This document shows, piece by piece, positions 26,397-35,130 of a stretch of DNA of 64,000 nucleotides (its first letter is position 1; each line of letters begins with the position of its first letter). Both the position numbers and the translations under genes were made by a program. This DNA is from Klebsiella africana (lineage in GTDB: Bacteria > Pseudomonadota > Gammaproteobacteria > Enterobacterales > Enterobacteriaceae), in assembly GCF_020526085.1 (NCBI RefSeq), contig NZ_CP084875.1, forward strand, positions 124,001 to 188,000, in the 5' to 3' direction. The notes under the pieces were generated by a model, which worked only from the letters and a program-made list of their open reading frames with translations, searched no databases and was not told the DNA's origin.

Positions 26397-27134
26397 CTAG
26401 AAAGAACTACCGGTAACCCCATTCGCCGTTACGCCTTTAGTACTACGTTGCTGCTGCTGCATGTTGTCACGAGCGCGTTCCTGAATTTCCAGTGGGACAA
26501 TTCGCGCCGGATTTTTTAATGCTGAATCACCTGCCACCCACGTTTGAGGCTTAACATTGACATATACATAGCCAGGGAGGTTCAAAGCGTCGTTATCGTC
26601 TGTGTAAGGCGCGATAAGCACACGCATAACTTTGCCTTGTCTTAACACAGCCAGCGGCTCAGGAGCGATAACAGCTTGTCTCGTACCCTGTACCTGATAC
26701 TGACGCTCTTGATATGAACTCAGCGTTGGGTTTACCGGCTTGCCATCAAATTCTGAATACAGTCCCTTTCCTGCTGGTACGCGCTGCTGCGACACATAAC
26801 TCGCTGTTGTCAGCGGCTTCACCGGCTTAGGAGTTCCGGTGAACAAGGGTTTAGGGCCAGCACTTAGTACCGGTTTCTTTGGGTACTGCACGCCCGGTGG
26901 CGGAGTCAACGACGTTGGATATTTGCTATCTGCAATATCCTGCTTTCCCTCATCACCTTCCTTTTTTAAATATTTGAGATCGTCATGATTGTTAGTGGCT
27001 TCCATAATTGCCCGAGGCCCCATACACAGCACACCTTTTTCAATACCTGGGCAGCTGCTCTCAGATTGACCTATGCAACCTGATAAAGAAGACACCGCAG
27101 CAACAGACATGAGAAATTTCGTGATATTGTTCAT
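26397..27134 (-). CDS. traV: TraV-like outer-membrane lipoprotein
   Basis: A 245-aa lipoprotein: signal MNNITKFLMSVAAVSSLSGC with lipobox LSGC, followed by Cys pairs (SSCPGIEKGVLCMGP), the hallmark of F-type TraV, which anchors the TraK/TraB core complex at the outer membrane. The middle is proline-rich (TPPPGVQYPKKPVL). The last part has VLIAPYTDDNDALNLPGYVYVNV, like TraV C-termini. It lies between the DsbC-like gene and traC, as in R27. Confidence 0.9.
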   Translation of the reverse strand: MNNITKFLMSVAAVSSLSGCIGQSESSCPGIEKGVLCMGPRAIMEATNNHDDLKYLKKEGDEGKQDIADSKYPTSLTPPPGVQYPKKPVLSAGPKPLFTGTPKPVKPLTTASYVSQQRVPAGKGLYSEFDGKPVNPTLSSYQERQYQVQGTRQAVIAPEPLAVLRQGKVMRVLIAPYTDDNDALNLPGYVYVNVKPQTWVAGDSALKNPARIVPLEIQERARDNMQQQQRSTKGVTANGVTGSSF

Positions 27135-27143
27135 TTATATACC

Positions 27144-27995
27144 TTATTTGTTAAAGGGATTTTTAAGCAAAGGTTGTAAGTTCAGTTTTAACCAGTTTTT
27201 ATAATCAGTCGGTAATCCATTGCCCAACACTCCATCTTCACGAACTACAGATGGGATGCCTTGAACGTTATAAATGGATGCCAGGTATAGACCTGTAACG
27301 ATAGGTTCTACTGAACAATCTTTCAGATTTTCATGAGGAATAAGCCGGTTGTTTATATCTTTTGATTTTCCTAATAACGACTGAAGAATATCGTAATTGG
27401 TAATTTTACCAGCTTTAACAGAGCACCACATTTGTTTTACCCGTTTAGCTGAGTCGCCAGGGCTGGGTAAAATAACAATATCAAAGCGAACAACTTCCCT
27501 TTCTTCATTCATCTTTTTCAGAAAGTCAATACAATCTTGACAATCAAGAGAAATGAATATAACTGCCTGTCGTTTGAGGGACGGATTCCCGAACTGGATA
27601 GTAAAGGCATCCTCAGGTTTGAACGGTGCTTCGTTCAATGGTAAAAAGTAACTTTCTCGGATATCTGATATCGAGTGCACTTGTTTTTTCCTGAGAACAT
27701 CATAAACTTTACCTTCTGAAAAAGAGTAGCGACCCGTTGTGGTAACTAGGGTGAAGCCACTTCGCTGATCCTCAAATAAAAAAATCCCACCCGTCGGTAA
27801 GTAGACAGCATCCTTTGGCTGGTAAGGACTAAGCTGGCTAACTAATCCCCTTGACGACTGATTTAAAGCGAGACCATTTTCAGCAGCAGCGCGTGTTAAC
27901 GCCGCAGCTTCTGCATCATACTTATCAGCTGCAGCAGAATGAGTTGAATGGAGTAGTGCTATACACGCGAGCAACTTGATAAGTAACTTTCTCAT
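27144..27995 (-). CDS. DsbC-like periplasmic disulphide isomerase
   Basis: A 283-aa exported protein from MRKLLIKLLACIALLHS (signal peptide). The thioredoxin-like C-terminal domain has CxxC in LDCQDCIDF (expected catalytic pair) and a cis-Pro-type loop VQGIPSVV; two more Cys (QMWCS, KDCSV) occur as in DsbC/TrbB proteins. Such proteins help fold cysteine-rich transfer proteins, here TraN, TraU and TraV. The codons for residues 3 upstream (MIM) make 28001 an alternative start. A dispersed palindrome at 27645 is read as ESYF. It sits between the 154-aa gene and traV. Confidence 0.85.
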   Translation of the reverse strand: MRKLLIKLLACIALLHSTHSAAADKYDAEAAALTRAAAENGLALNQSSRGLVSQLSPYQPKDAVYLPTGGIFLFEDQRSGFTLVTTTGRYSFSEGKVYDVLRKKQVHSISDIRESYFLPLNEAPFKPEDAFTIQFGNPSLKRQAVIFISLDCQDCIDFLKKMNEEREVVRFDIVILPSPGDSAKRVKQMWCSVKAGKITNYDILQSLLGKSKDINNRLIPHENLKDCSVEPIVTGLYLASIYNVQGIPSVVREDGVLGNGLPTDYKNWLKLNLQPLLKNPFNK

Positions 27996-27997
27996 AA

Positions 27998-28462
27998 TCA
28001 CTGTTTACCCTCAAAATATTTAGGGTCTATACCATATTCAGTCAGTTCGCTTTCTACTTCTGATTCATCTATGTAAGCTATTTCATTTACTGTTGATGGT
28101 CGTGTAATGACATAATTCATATCGAGCACCAGGAAATCACGTGCTCGGTAAAGTGCCATCAACTTGCGAATATAAGGGAGATAACCTTCACTTTTTCCAT
28201 TGTGTGCTTTTAAATACTGTTCATTTAAAGCAGAAGGGTTAAGAATGGCAATTTTTACGCTCTTATGAAACAGTCCGTCTCCTTCATTCATTCTCTTCCC
28301 AATATACACTGAAATACATACCAGGATAGCGACGACAATGATGATTTTAACAGCCTTTTCGACTAAAGAATAAGACAGTGAGAATGTCAGGCTTTTCTGT
28401 TCGCTTGACACTTTTTCAAAATCAGCGTCATGTTGGTCTTCATCTTTTACTGGTTGAGTCAT
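27998..28462 (-). CDS. inner-membrane transfer protein (TrbI/HtdT-like position)
   Basis: A 154-aa bitopic protein: an acidic cytoplasmic N-terminus of ~40 residues, a membrane segment (VKIIIVVAILVCISVYIG), and a periplasmic remainder with FLVLDMNYVITRPSTVNEIAY. Its size and layout fit TrbI of F-type systems; R27-like operons also have a small gene (htdT) here. I cannot tell which name applies. It follows traB by 2 nt. Confidence 0.7.
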   Translation of the reverse strand: MTQPVKDEDQHDADFEKVSSEQKSLTFSLSYSLVEKAVKIIIVVAILVCISVYIGKRMNEGDGLFHKSVKIAILNPSALNEQYLKAHNGKSEGYLPYIRKLMALYRARDFLVLDMNYVITRPSTVNEIAYIDESEVESELTEYGIDPKYFEGKQ

Positions 28463-28464
28463 GT

Positions 28465-29835
28465 TTATTTCGCCGATAAATTGGTTGGGATGGATGCACC
28501 ACTAAGAACGACAAAAGTCGCATTAATACCCGGAGAAAGCTCTACAACTGGCCACTGCTGATCAATGATGTGGGTATACCAGTCTGTCAGCTTGTTTAAT
28601 CCTCCTGAGACCATACCGCTTGCACCCACAGCGCCAAGAGCACCAATATTAGGTCCCTGGTATTGTGCTTGTGAGTTAGGGTCGATATTCAACTGGCTAA
28701 CTTTGCTTGGGCTCAGTCCCTGCGCCAGCGCACTAAGTCCACCTGCAAAAGCACTACCCATAATGGCGTTACCGTTTCTGGAGATAAGCGTACCTTTGAT
28801 ACCGGCTTTACCATCGATTTCACTAACAGCGTATGCCTCCAATTTGATATCAAAGCTTTTGCCTTTAGAATTAACACAGCTCAGACTAGTTGTGCGGATA
28901 TAGACTCGTTCAGAAGCCATATCTCCACGAGCAGTCCCTAAGAGGTTGCAGTCACGTAGATCCATTCTGTAGTTATTGGGTAAAAACACATCGCGTTTAA
29001 CCCTGAACGTTACTCCCAAAGGTTCTTCTTGAGACGACAATGATGTCGGCGCTTCAACACCTGTCACCAGAACTGCATACAGTTGAGACGTAGCAGGCAA
29101 ATACTGGTCTTCAGCACGCTTTGAGTGGCGAGCATTGCTATCAACCGGCTTAGTACCATCTCCTGCGATAGCAGCTCCAGGTCCAGCTTTAACGACCCGC
29201 TTTTGATTCGCGTTAGTAATGTTCTTTTCAACAATTGGTGTCACTTCAAGCACACCGTTATTGGCCGTGGTAATGCTGTTGCTGGTTATAGTGCGTACCA
29301 ACTGAGTACGTTGAGGCGCAATCCCTCCTGCAACTGGTATTTCCTGATTGCGATTCCCTTCTGCATTACGGTTTAGCTGATAGGCTGGATTTTGCTGCTG
29401 ATTTTCATAGACCGGCTGGCCTACGCGGTTATCAAGACTACGATTGCTCGCAGGTCCCTTTCCATTCTGCATATCAGAGATCTGTTGGTTCAGTTGCTTA
29501 ATTTGGATTTTAAGTTCAGTCAGCTCACTGGAATTTTCGGCCTTATATTTTTCCATTTGCTTTACCTGATCCAACATGTTTTGTTGATCTTTACGGTTTT
29601 CCTGCTGAACTGTTTGCAAAAACCTTTTCTGACCTTCTTCATCCATATTGACGATGGAAGAAGTGTCAAGCAAGTTAGTCACAGGCTTAATTTTTTTAGC
29701 TTTCTTGCTCGAATCATCTCCGCCCATAAGCGTCATGGTTACCATCACAAGAGCCGCTAATGCTAGGACAAGCAAAAAAGCAATTCGAATTGCTTTATTT
29801 TCTTCCCACAATTCCTTCAGCTTCAAAGTTTTCAT
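28465..29835 (-). CDS. traB: TraB-like transfer core-complex protein
   Basis: A 456-aa inner-membrane protein that spans the periplasm: cytoplasmic N-terminus, membrane segment near residues 19-36 (IAFLLVLALAALVMVTMTL), a coiled-coil (QNMLDQVKQMEKYKAENSSELTELK...), a Pro/Asn/Gln-rich linker, and a C-terminal VirB10-like domain with FRVKRDVFLPNNYRMDLRDCNLLG and YIRTTSLSCVNSKG. F TraB is ~475 aa. The first codons overlap the previous gene by 41 nt. Its binding partners are expected to be TraK and TraV. Confidence 0.93.
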   Translation of the reverse strand: MKTLKLKELWEENKAIRIAFLLVLALAALVMVTMTLMGGDDSSKKAKKIKPVTNLLDTSSIVNMDEEGQKRFLQTVQQENRKDQQNMLDQVKQMEKYKAENSSELTELKIQIKQLNQQISDMQNGKGPASNRSLDNRVGQPVYENQQQNPAYQLNRNAEGNRNQEIPVAGGIAPQRTQLVRTITSNSITTANNGVLEVTPIVEKNITNANQKRVVKAGPGAAIAGDGTKPVDSNARHSKRAEDQYLPATSQLYAVLVTGVEAPTSLSSQEEPLGVTFRVKRDVFLPNNYRMDLRDCNLLGTARGDMASERVYIRTTSLSCVNSKGKSFDIKLEAYAVSEIDGKAGIKGTLISRNGNAIMGSAFAGGLSALAQGLSPSKVSQLNIDPNSQAQYQGPNIGALGAVGASGMVSGGLNKLTDWYTHIIDQQWPVVELSPGINATFVVLSGASIPTNLSAK

Positions 29836-30313
29836 TATATTGACCTTTATTACTTGGTGGTAAATATCTCTTTACCCTCAATGACCTGACCTTTTCATCT
29901 ATCTGCGGTACAGAGTAAGGAGGCTCAGCCCGTAAATTTTTGAAAACGTTATTTTCGAGTTGCTCATAGAACTGACTATCACTATCCAGTTCAATGTGAG
30001 GCAACTCTATTGCCTGTTCATTGGTTTTCTGATCAAGTGTGGTGATGCTTTTTTCATCAAAACTTTCATCCGGTTTTGAATCTAAGCTACCCTTTCGAGT
30101 GAAATCCTTATCAGATAGCAATTTGTCAGAGTCATATACCTTAAAATCATCAAAGCTAGGGGGCGCTGATTCTTGCACTGTATATTCCGATGGCACAATT
30201 TGAACCATCGCGGTGCGTTCCTTTGCTAAATTTCCTATAAAAAAGCCTGCCCCTAGACCAACACTGAACAAAATGCCCCAAGTGAAAATTGAAAAGTTAC
30301 TTTTCTTTGTCAT
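29795..30313 (-). CDS. bitopic transfer-operon protein between traK and traB
   Basis: A 172-aa protein with one N-terminal membrane segment (IFTWGILFSVGLGAGFFIGN) and an acidic, mostly disordered periplasmic region. The start overlaps the traK stop by 4 nt (ATGA) and the end overlaps the traB start by 41 nt. Its N-terminal codons for KKSNFS carry an exact dispersed palindrome (30293). I recognise no family; its conserved place in the operon suggests a mating-pore component. Confidence 0.75.
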   Translation of the reverse strand: MTKKSNFSIFTWGILFSVGLGAGFFIGNLAKERTAMVQIVPSEYTVQESAPPSFDDFKVYDSDKLLSDKDFTRKGSLDSKPDESFDEKSITTLDQKTNEQAIELPHIELDSDSQFYEQLENNVFKNLRAEPPYSVPQIDEKVRSLRVKRYLPPSNKGQYNENFEAEGIVGRK

Positions 30314-31479
30314 TCATTAATCAGACTTGGTCGTTTAGTTACTCGTGACTCCCGTTCCTGGTAAAGCTTGTCACGAAGGATATACAGCTCAGTCTTTTCA
30401 CCCGGTTGTAAGAATGCTTTATCAAAGATTGCGGTAGCAATCACACCTGGTGTTATGCATTTTTGGTCATCAACAACCGATGGATATGTCAGTGTGTTTT
30501 GCACAAGAATGACATCAACCAGTTCACGAGCCCCAATAAGACGTTGCCCAAGTTTTGCGTAAAAATTAAACCGGCAAGGGGATTTTTCGTTATTAGGTAT
30601 AACCGAAAGTTTATCTAGTTGGAGTGCAAAACCGGTAGGTACCTCACCGTTAGCAACGGGATAAAGAATATCTATTATCCTTTGTTTGCGGTCATCCTGA
30701 GCAATAGCTTTTTCGTCAAGCTCACCCGATTGCGCTTTTTCAAGAAGTTCTTTATTTGTGTTTTCAGCGATATGGCGATCACGTTCAATGGCCATGTTTC
30801 GCGTTAACTGTGTTTGAACACGAATCATAGCTCCCGGTACATCGATGGGGATCAATGTCAGGTTATATGTTGATTCAGGAACCCCTTCTTCGGACAACAT
30901 GATACCTATAGGCGCATCTTTTACAGTTGTTATAAAGACACTGCCACCTTCTACATAGATGGTTGTATCTTCTGACGGTGCAGTTGTAGAAACGCTTACG
31001 TTCTTAAAAGTCGTCTGGATACGGTTTTGTAAACCTAATGAAACAGGGAGAACAATGTTTCCACCCGGCGGCACCGTGACGTTTTGCATTGGCTGATACC
31101 GTTTTTTTGCTTCGTTTACCGCTTTCTGTCCAGGCCCCTCAGAAGGGGTATTGTTCAACAGGGAATCGGTCATTGACCGAACCGCTGGTGAAGAAGCACT
31201 CGCTGGTGAAAGTCCGGGGGCAGCAGGTAGTGCAGTTGTCGGGCGGTTCGAATTAACAGGCGGCTGATTGCTGTCAATTGGTGGTTGATTAACAGCCACT
31301 GTCCCCGGAACTTGTTTAACTGCATTAGTTACAATATTCATAGCTTCGGCGGAATCAGGTGGTTCATCGAAAGCTTGTGTATTCACTGCCGACGCCGGAA
31401 TACTGAACGGTTCATCTGCATGAACAAATGGAGCCAGCACGTTTAATGTGATTAGTATACCTAAGAGTTTTCTTTTCAT
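30310..31479 (-). CDS. traK: TraK-like secretin-related protein
   Basis: A 389-aa periplasmic protein with signal peptide MKRKLLGILITLNVLAPFVHA. A Pro/Ser-rich N-terminal region (residues ~60-125) precedes the TraK/VirB9-like beta domain (TVPPGGNIVLPVSLGLQNRIQ, TIYVEGGSVFITTVKDAPIGIML). F TraK is ~240 aa, so this version has an N-terminal extension. TraK forms the outer core ring with TraB and TraV. It ends 4 nt into the next gene and starts 2 nt after traE. Confidence 0.88.
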   Translation of the reverse strand: MKRKLLGILITLNVLAPFVHADEPFSIPASAVNTQAFDEPPDSAEAMNIVTNAVKQVPGTVAVNQPPIDSNQPPVNSNRPTTALPAAPGLSPASASSPAVRSMTDSLLNNTPSEGPGQKAVNEAKKRYQPMQNVTVPPGGNIVLPVSLGLQNRIQTTFKNVSVSTTAPSEDTTIYVEGGSVFITTVKDAPIGIMLSEEGVPESTYNLTLIPIDVPGAMIRVQTQLTRNMAIERDRHIAENTNKELLEKAQSGELDEKAIAQDDRKQRIIDILYPVANGEVPTGFALQLDKLSVIPNNEKSPCRFNFYAKLGQRLIGARELVDVILVQNTLTYPSVVDDQKCITPGVIATAIFDKAFLQPGEKTELYILRDKLYQERESRVTKRPSLINE

Positions 31480-31480
31480 A

Positions 31481-32341
31481 TTATTGAGCTTCTGCTTCGT
31501 TCAGTTGCTTGTTCATATCGGTATTTTCAGTGAACTCTTTTTCCAATACCTTCCCGTTAACTGTAACTTTTTTGATATTAGGGGTCCCTGAATACTGGTT
31601 CAGATACAGTATTCGAGGTCGCCCACTTTTCACACTCAAAACCATCTCGTAAGTCCAACGCTCAGTTTGTTCCTTATCAGAGACGTTTAGGAATTTAGTT
31701 TTGCGAGTACCCCATACATAAAGAACATTATCACTGGGTAAAAAGTTGACGTCCTCTGCAACAAACGTTTGATCAACCTTTCTGGCAAGCATTAAATCCG
31801 AGGCTTTTTTGAGTTCTGCTTCTAACTCGCTCTGTTTAGATGCCGGAAACATCTTAAGAATATAACTGGTAACGAAAGTAACATTCTTAGGGTTAATGTT
31901 CCCCAATGTGGTTGCTATAAATAGCCCCCATTGCGTCTTATATGACTCACTTGCCTTACTTCCGGCAACGGAAACTTCCTCAGTCATATCCGGAGGGATG
32001 GCAATGACCTCAGTTGTGGAAAAAAAGACCACTTTAATTACCAAAAGGCCAGCAATCACCGTCAATAATCCATTGTTTAAGATTAATTTTTTGTCACGCT
32101 GAATTAACTGACTGTAGGTAAGTTCAGCACCCGTTTTCTTCCCTTTTTTGGGAGGCTCGAGTTCTTTTGACAAATTCAGGATGGACTTATGACGTTGAAT
32201 TTTATCATTGCTGTAACTTTCAGTTTTTTCATGCTGGACGTCGTCAGCCTCATCATCCTTTGATTTATCAACTGTCTTCTTCTTCGGTACAAACCTGAAG
32301 AAGTTCATGACGTTCTCTAAAAGTGACTTTTTCTCGTTCAT
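31481..32341 (-). CDS. traE: TraE-like pilus assembly protein with N-terminal extension
   Basis: A 286-aa protein. Residues 1-~85 are highly charged and cytoplasmic; a membrane segment (LLTVIAGLLVIKVVFFS) is followed by a VirB8/TraE-like periplasmic domain (TQWGLFIATTLGNINPKNVTFVTSYILKMFP and ERWTYEMVLSVKSGRP). F TraE is ~190 aa, so the N-terminal ~80 residues are extra. An exact palindrome with a G centre (32321) covers codons for KSLLE at the start. It lies between traL and traK. Confidence 0.88.
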   Translation of the reverse strand: MNEKKSLLENVMNFFRFVPKKKTVDKSKDDEADDVQHEKTESYSNDKIQRHKSILNLSKELEPPKKGKKTGAELTYSQLIQRDKKLILNNGLLTVIAGLLVIKVVFFSTTEVIAIPPDMTEEVSVAGSKASESYKTQWGLFIATTLGNINPKNVTFVTSYILKMFPASKQSELEAELKKASDLMLARKVDQTFVAEDVNFLPSDNVLYVWGTRKTKFLNVSDKEQTERWTYEMVLSVKSGRPRILYLNQYSGTPNIKKVTVNGKVLEKEFTENTDMNKQLNEAEAQ

Positions 32342-32359
32342 TACTTCTCCGGGGTTAAT

Positions 32360-32662
32360 TTAGCTGTACAGCACTCTCATAAAGGGATCAGAGAAATATC
32401 GACTCTGGTAAACAGTTCTTCCAGGAAGAAAACCATTCCACCAAAGTTTATGTTTCAATCTCCCCCGTACAGAGCTTTCCTTAGCTTTGTTGTATGAGAC
32501 CCAGTAAACAACTGCGGTTACTGTGGCTATCGTCATGCATTCAAAAATGTTCCCGAATGCCAAGAGTCCCATAACAACACCAATCTGCTTTGCATCAAAA
32601 AAGAGAATCAGCAAAGGTAAATTAATCCGGTATGGAAAGCGGTATGTGTAGTTATTTTCCAT
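32360..32662 (-). CDS. traL: TraL-like small membrane protein
   Basis: A 100-aa protein with the TraL family pattern: YRFPYRINLPLLILFFDAKQIGVVMGLLAFG, then a second membrane segment (MTIATVTAVVYWVSY) and a basic C-terminal part (KLWWNGFLPGRTV). F TraL is 91 aa. It lies between the pilin and TraE genes, as in F and R27. TraL is needed for pilus assembly in the inner membrane. Confidence 0.9.
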   Translation of the reverse strand: MENNYTYRFPYRINLPLLILFFDAKQIGVVMGLLAFGNIFECMTIATVTAVVYWVSYNKAKESSVRGRLKHKLWWNGFLPGRTVYQSRYFSDPFMRVLYS

Positions 32663-32712
32663 TCAGTTACCACCAGTAGTCATCATGCTCTCTATTGTAC
32701 AGGTAATAAAAA

Positions 32713-32756
32713 GGGGACTTTCGTCCCCAAATTGTTGTTTTGCTCGTTTAGCAAAA
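32713..32756 (-). terminator. two hairpins between pilin gene and traL
   Basis: On the minus strand, after the pilin stop, TTTTGCT-aaacg-AGCAAAA (32738-32756) is followed by GGGGAC-gaaa-GTCCCC (32713-32728) and TTTTTATTA. The second hairpin is a good rho-independent terminator. Placed inside the operon, it would let pilin transcripts outnumber the rest and may protect pilin mRNA ends. Confidence 0.75.
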
Positions 32757-32763
32757 AATTTTT

Positions 32764-33132
32764 TTAAAGCACAACACCCGCATCAAGGAATCCGGTGATG
32801 ATTTTTTCGCCGTTAGCCAAAATCATCATCATCAGGAATGAAACGAGTGCCAAACCCGGGTTCGGACGGCCGATGGAGAAGTAGAATGCAGAGATCAGCA
32901 TACATGCGGCCAGTGCCTTCCCGGGCGCGCCACTTAAAGCTTCTGAAAGTTGGGTCCAAATTTCACCCAAGGCTCCGTCATCCCCGCCCGCCAAAGCAAT
33001 AGATGAGAACAACGCAGCGCACAACAGCGCAATAAATACCTGGAACATTTTATTGCTAAGCATATTACGCAGGCTTTCAGCCAGAGTGTAGTTAGCAGTA
33101 GTGCCGCTCATAGCCATTGATTTCTGGATCAT
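32764..33132 (-). CDS. traA: prepilin (TraA/TrhA-like)
   Basis: A 122-aa prepilin. Start at MIQKSMAMSG is chosen because AGGAG lies 7-8 nt upstream; an upstream ATG at 33186 lacks one. The leader (FQVFIALLCAALFSSIALA) ends at a likely signal-peptidase site before GGDDG, leaving ~73 residues with two membrane segments (KALAACMLISAFYFSIG and LALVSFLMMMILA), the layout of F-type and RP4-type pilins. First gene of the pilus operon. The TraF-type peptidase at 14.1-14.7 kb is a plausible maturation enzyme. Confidence 0.9.
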   Translation of the reverse strand: MIQKSMAMSGTTANYTLAESLRNMLSNKMFQVFIALLCAALFSSIALAGGDDGALGEIWTQLSEALSGAPGKALAACMLISAFYFSIGRPNPGLALVSFLMMMILANGEKIITGFLDAGVVL

Positions 33133-33947
33133 TGTGAAACTCCTGAATGCGAAAATTGTATATGTATTCTGGTGACTAACCAGCAATTGGAGAATACCCT
33201 GGGTTAATTTTTGATTTTCAAACTAAGAAACAAATTTTTTAAACAAAAAAGAGAAAACGCTGAAGTTATAAAAGTTACTTTTCAATGAGTTTTTTTCTTA
33301 TCGACATGTCATTATCAATTAGTTACAAATTGCGCCCTGTTTCATTCATTTCACTTTTCCAAAGAAAACATATTGATTTTAAAGTAGATTTTGACAACTT
33401 CTTTTCTCCCGATATCCTTTTTATCCTCCTGAACATTCTTGGTTTCTTCGAAAAAGTCACTTTTTTGTCCACGCAAACACTGTTTTTGCGATCATAAAAG
33501 TTACTTTTGGACCTGATAAATTCTGATGTCCTTTAAAAAAGTGACTATTGGTCACCATCTTAATGTTCACTTCTGCAGCAAGGAGAGCCAGGGAGTAGAG
33601 AAAAGTCACTTTTTGGCTGCGATACAGTTCAGGTGTTAATTTTCCCCTTCCAGCTTTACTACCATAATTAGTGGGTCATCAAAAGAGGCGCACAAATCCT
33701 CCAAAAATGGTCCTAAAATGTAGAGAAAATGGAGAAATTTTGAATAAATTGTAACCCACTTAACATATTGATTTATAATAATTTAATGTCATTTTTAGAA
33801 TAATTATCTAAAAGACTACGGTTACACATAGCACGTTGGAACATAATCAGCTATAGAAGATAAAACTTACGCTTTTACCCTCTTCCCATGGGCCATTTCT
33901 AAATGTAAATTTAAGAGAATTCTTATGTTTGTCATGAAAGGAATATC
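33133..33947. promoter_or_regulatory. gene-free control region with four exact palindromes
   Basis: An 815-bp AT-rich region between the pilin start and the next plus-strand gene. It holds exact AAAGTNACTTT copies at 33271, 33453, 33497 and 33602 and a near match at 33538, five in 350 bp. The pilus-operon promoter must lie here (minus strand, near 33140-33250), but no single -35/-10 pair is convincing. GTGGGT (33671) and ACCCAC (33758) could pair as a long inverted repeat. No gene is evident. Confidence 0.65.
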
Positions 33948-34262
33948 ATGAAAAGTCGGATGGTAGAGGTCGCTGGGTTAAATCTTAAAATTACCTTACA
34001 TAACAATATGTTAGCCTTGAGTTATAATATTGATGGGCTCAGTATTTACAATACAAGTCGTATTATTCGCAACTCAAAACTAACCGAATCTGAGATTTTC
34101 TCAAGAATTGACGCTGATTTTGTTAGCAAAGTTTTTTCTGTAAATATCAAGCAGATAAACAACATCGTACATTCTAATGTCAGCGTAATACCTATACAGA
34201 CTCAAGCTAAACAGGTTAACGTTGCAGCTGGAGTAATGGCGTCTTGTTTCAAGAATTACTGA
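33948..34262 (+). CDS. small hypothetical protein
   Basis: A 104-aa soluble protein (MKSRMVEVAGLNLKITLHNN...) without signal peptide or membrane segment. GAAAGGA lies about 5 nt before the ATG. It is the first plus-strand gene to the right of the pilus control region and is followed by a 130-nt gap. Beta-then-helix pattern only; no family recognised. Confidence 0.6.
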   Translation: MKSRMVEVAGLNLKITLHNNMLALSYNIDGLSIYNTSRIIRNSKLTESEIFSRIDADFVSKVFSVNIKQINNIVHSNVSVIPIQTQAKQVNVAAGVMASCFKNY

Positions 34263-34406
34263 TTAATCGTATAGATACCATAGGGATAATCGGAAGTATT
34301 ACCGCTCCCCTGCTTGTGATGTCAGCTGGTTCTGGTGACATAAAAATACCCCCTTACCTAGCGATCTTTTCCTGATAGGATTGGAATATTTGTGAGGGAG
34401 GTAAAT

Positions 34407-35075
34407 ATGTGGGTCACAAAAGATAATGAAATTATCTCAGATGCTGAACCGGATTCAGACGGTTTTATGGAAGTTCGCCGTCCATGCCCTGACTGTTTAG
34501 GTTCAGGTATAAACTGCCTCCAGTGTGCTGGTTCTGGCTCATTGCCGCCTGTTATGGAAAAAGTATATCCTGTGTACGAGTGGGCTTCTAAAAACTCTCT
34601 ACAGATGCCATTTAAATCACCTGAACAAGCACTTATTAAAAGCTTTCTTAAAGTTATTTTAGAGGCTCCCAATCAGGGTAAAAGTAATTTTTACTCAGCA
34701 CTCATCCAAAAATTGGATAAAAGTTACTTTCCTACAATGTTACAATTTCGATGTCTGAAACCTAATGGGTATAGAAAAAGTTCAGCAATCAGCCTTCAAG
34801 TTCGGCCCTTTACTGCCAAAATCGGTACCAAACTGTATCTGGCTCTCACCGTAATTAAAATTCAGGTGCTCACCAGAAAATACTCTTCTGAGAATTTTTC
34901 GTCTTTACTTTTGGAGACCTCTGACCACCGGCATTTTATTGCTTATGATACGCACCCATCAGGGTTCATTCTTGGCAATATAATTAATTGCAATATCCAA
35001 GTTGTTAAACGACTCTGGGTTAATAATATGAGTATATTGCTGGTGAAAATGATCTCATCTTCTCTGATTAAGTGA
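34407..35075 (+). CDS. protein with N-terminal DnaJ-type zinc-finger repeats
   Basis: A 222-aa protein starting at MWVTKDNE; GGGAGG lies 6 nt upstream, while an in-frame GTG 15 nt earlier overlaps that site. Residues ~25-45 hold CPDCLGSG and CLQCAGSGS, two CxxCxGxG motifs as in the DnaJ zinc finger. The rest resembles no known protein. An exact palindrome at 34720 is read as KSYF, and a near match is at 34681. Similar CxxCxGxG mini-proteins occur at 37629 and 63634. Role unknown. Confidence 0.68.
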   Translation: MWVTKDNEIISDAEPDSDGFMEVRRPCPDCLGSGINCLQCAGSGSLPPVMEKVYPVYEWASKNSLQMPFKSPEQALIKSFLKVILEAPNQGKSNFYSALIQKLDKSYFPTMLQFRCLKPNGYRKSSAISLQVRPFTAKIGTKLYLALTVIKIQVLTRKYSSENFSSLLLETSDHRHFIAYDTHPSGFILGNIINCNIQVVKRLWVNNMSILLVKMISSSLIK

Positions 35076-35130
35076 CAGTGGTTACCAAACAGAAATTATA
35101 AGTCTTTTAAAGAGGCAATACTTACTCGTT

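Noticed and set aside
33613-33947. Possible origin of replication in the AT-rich stretch
   Set aside because: No DnaA boxes, iterons or adjacent initiator gene could be seen.
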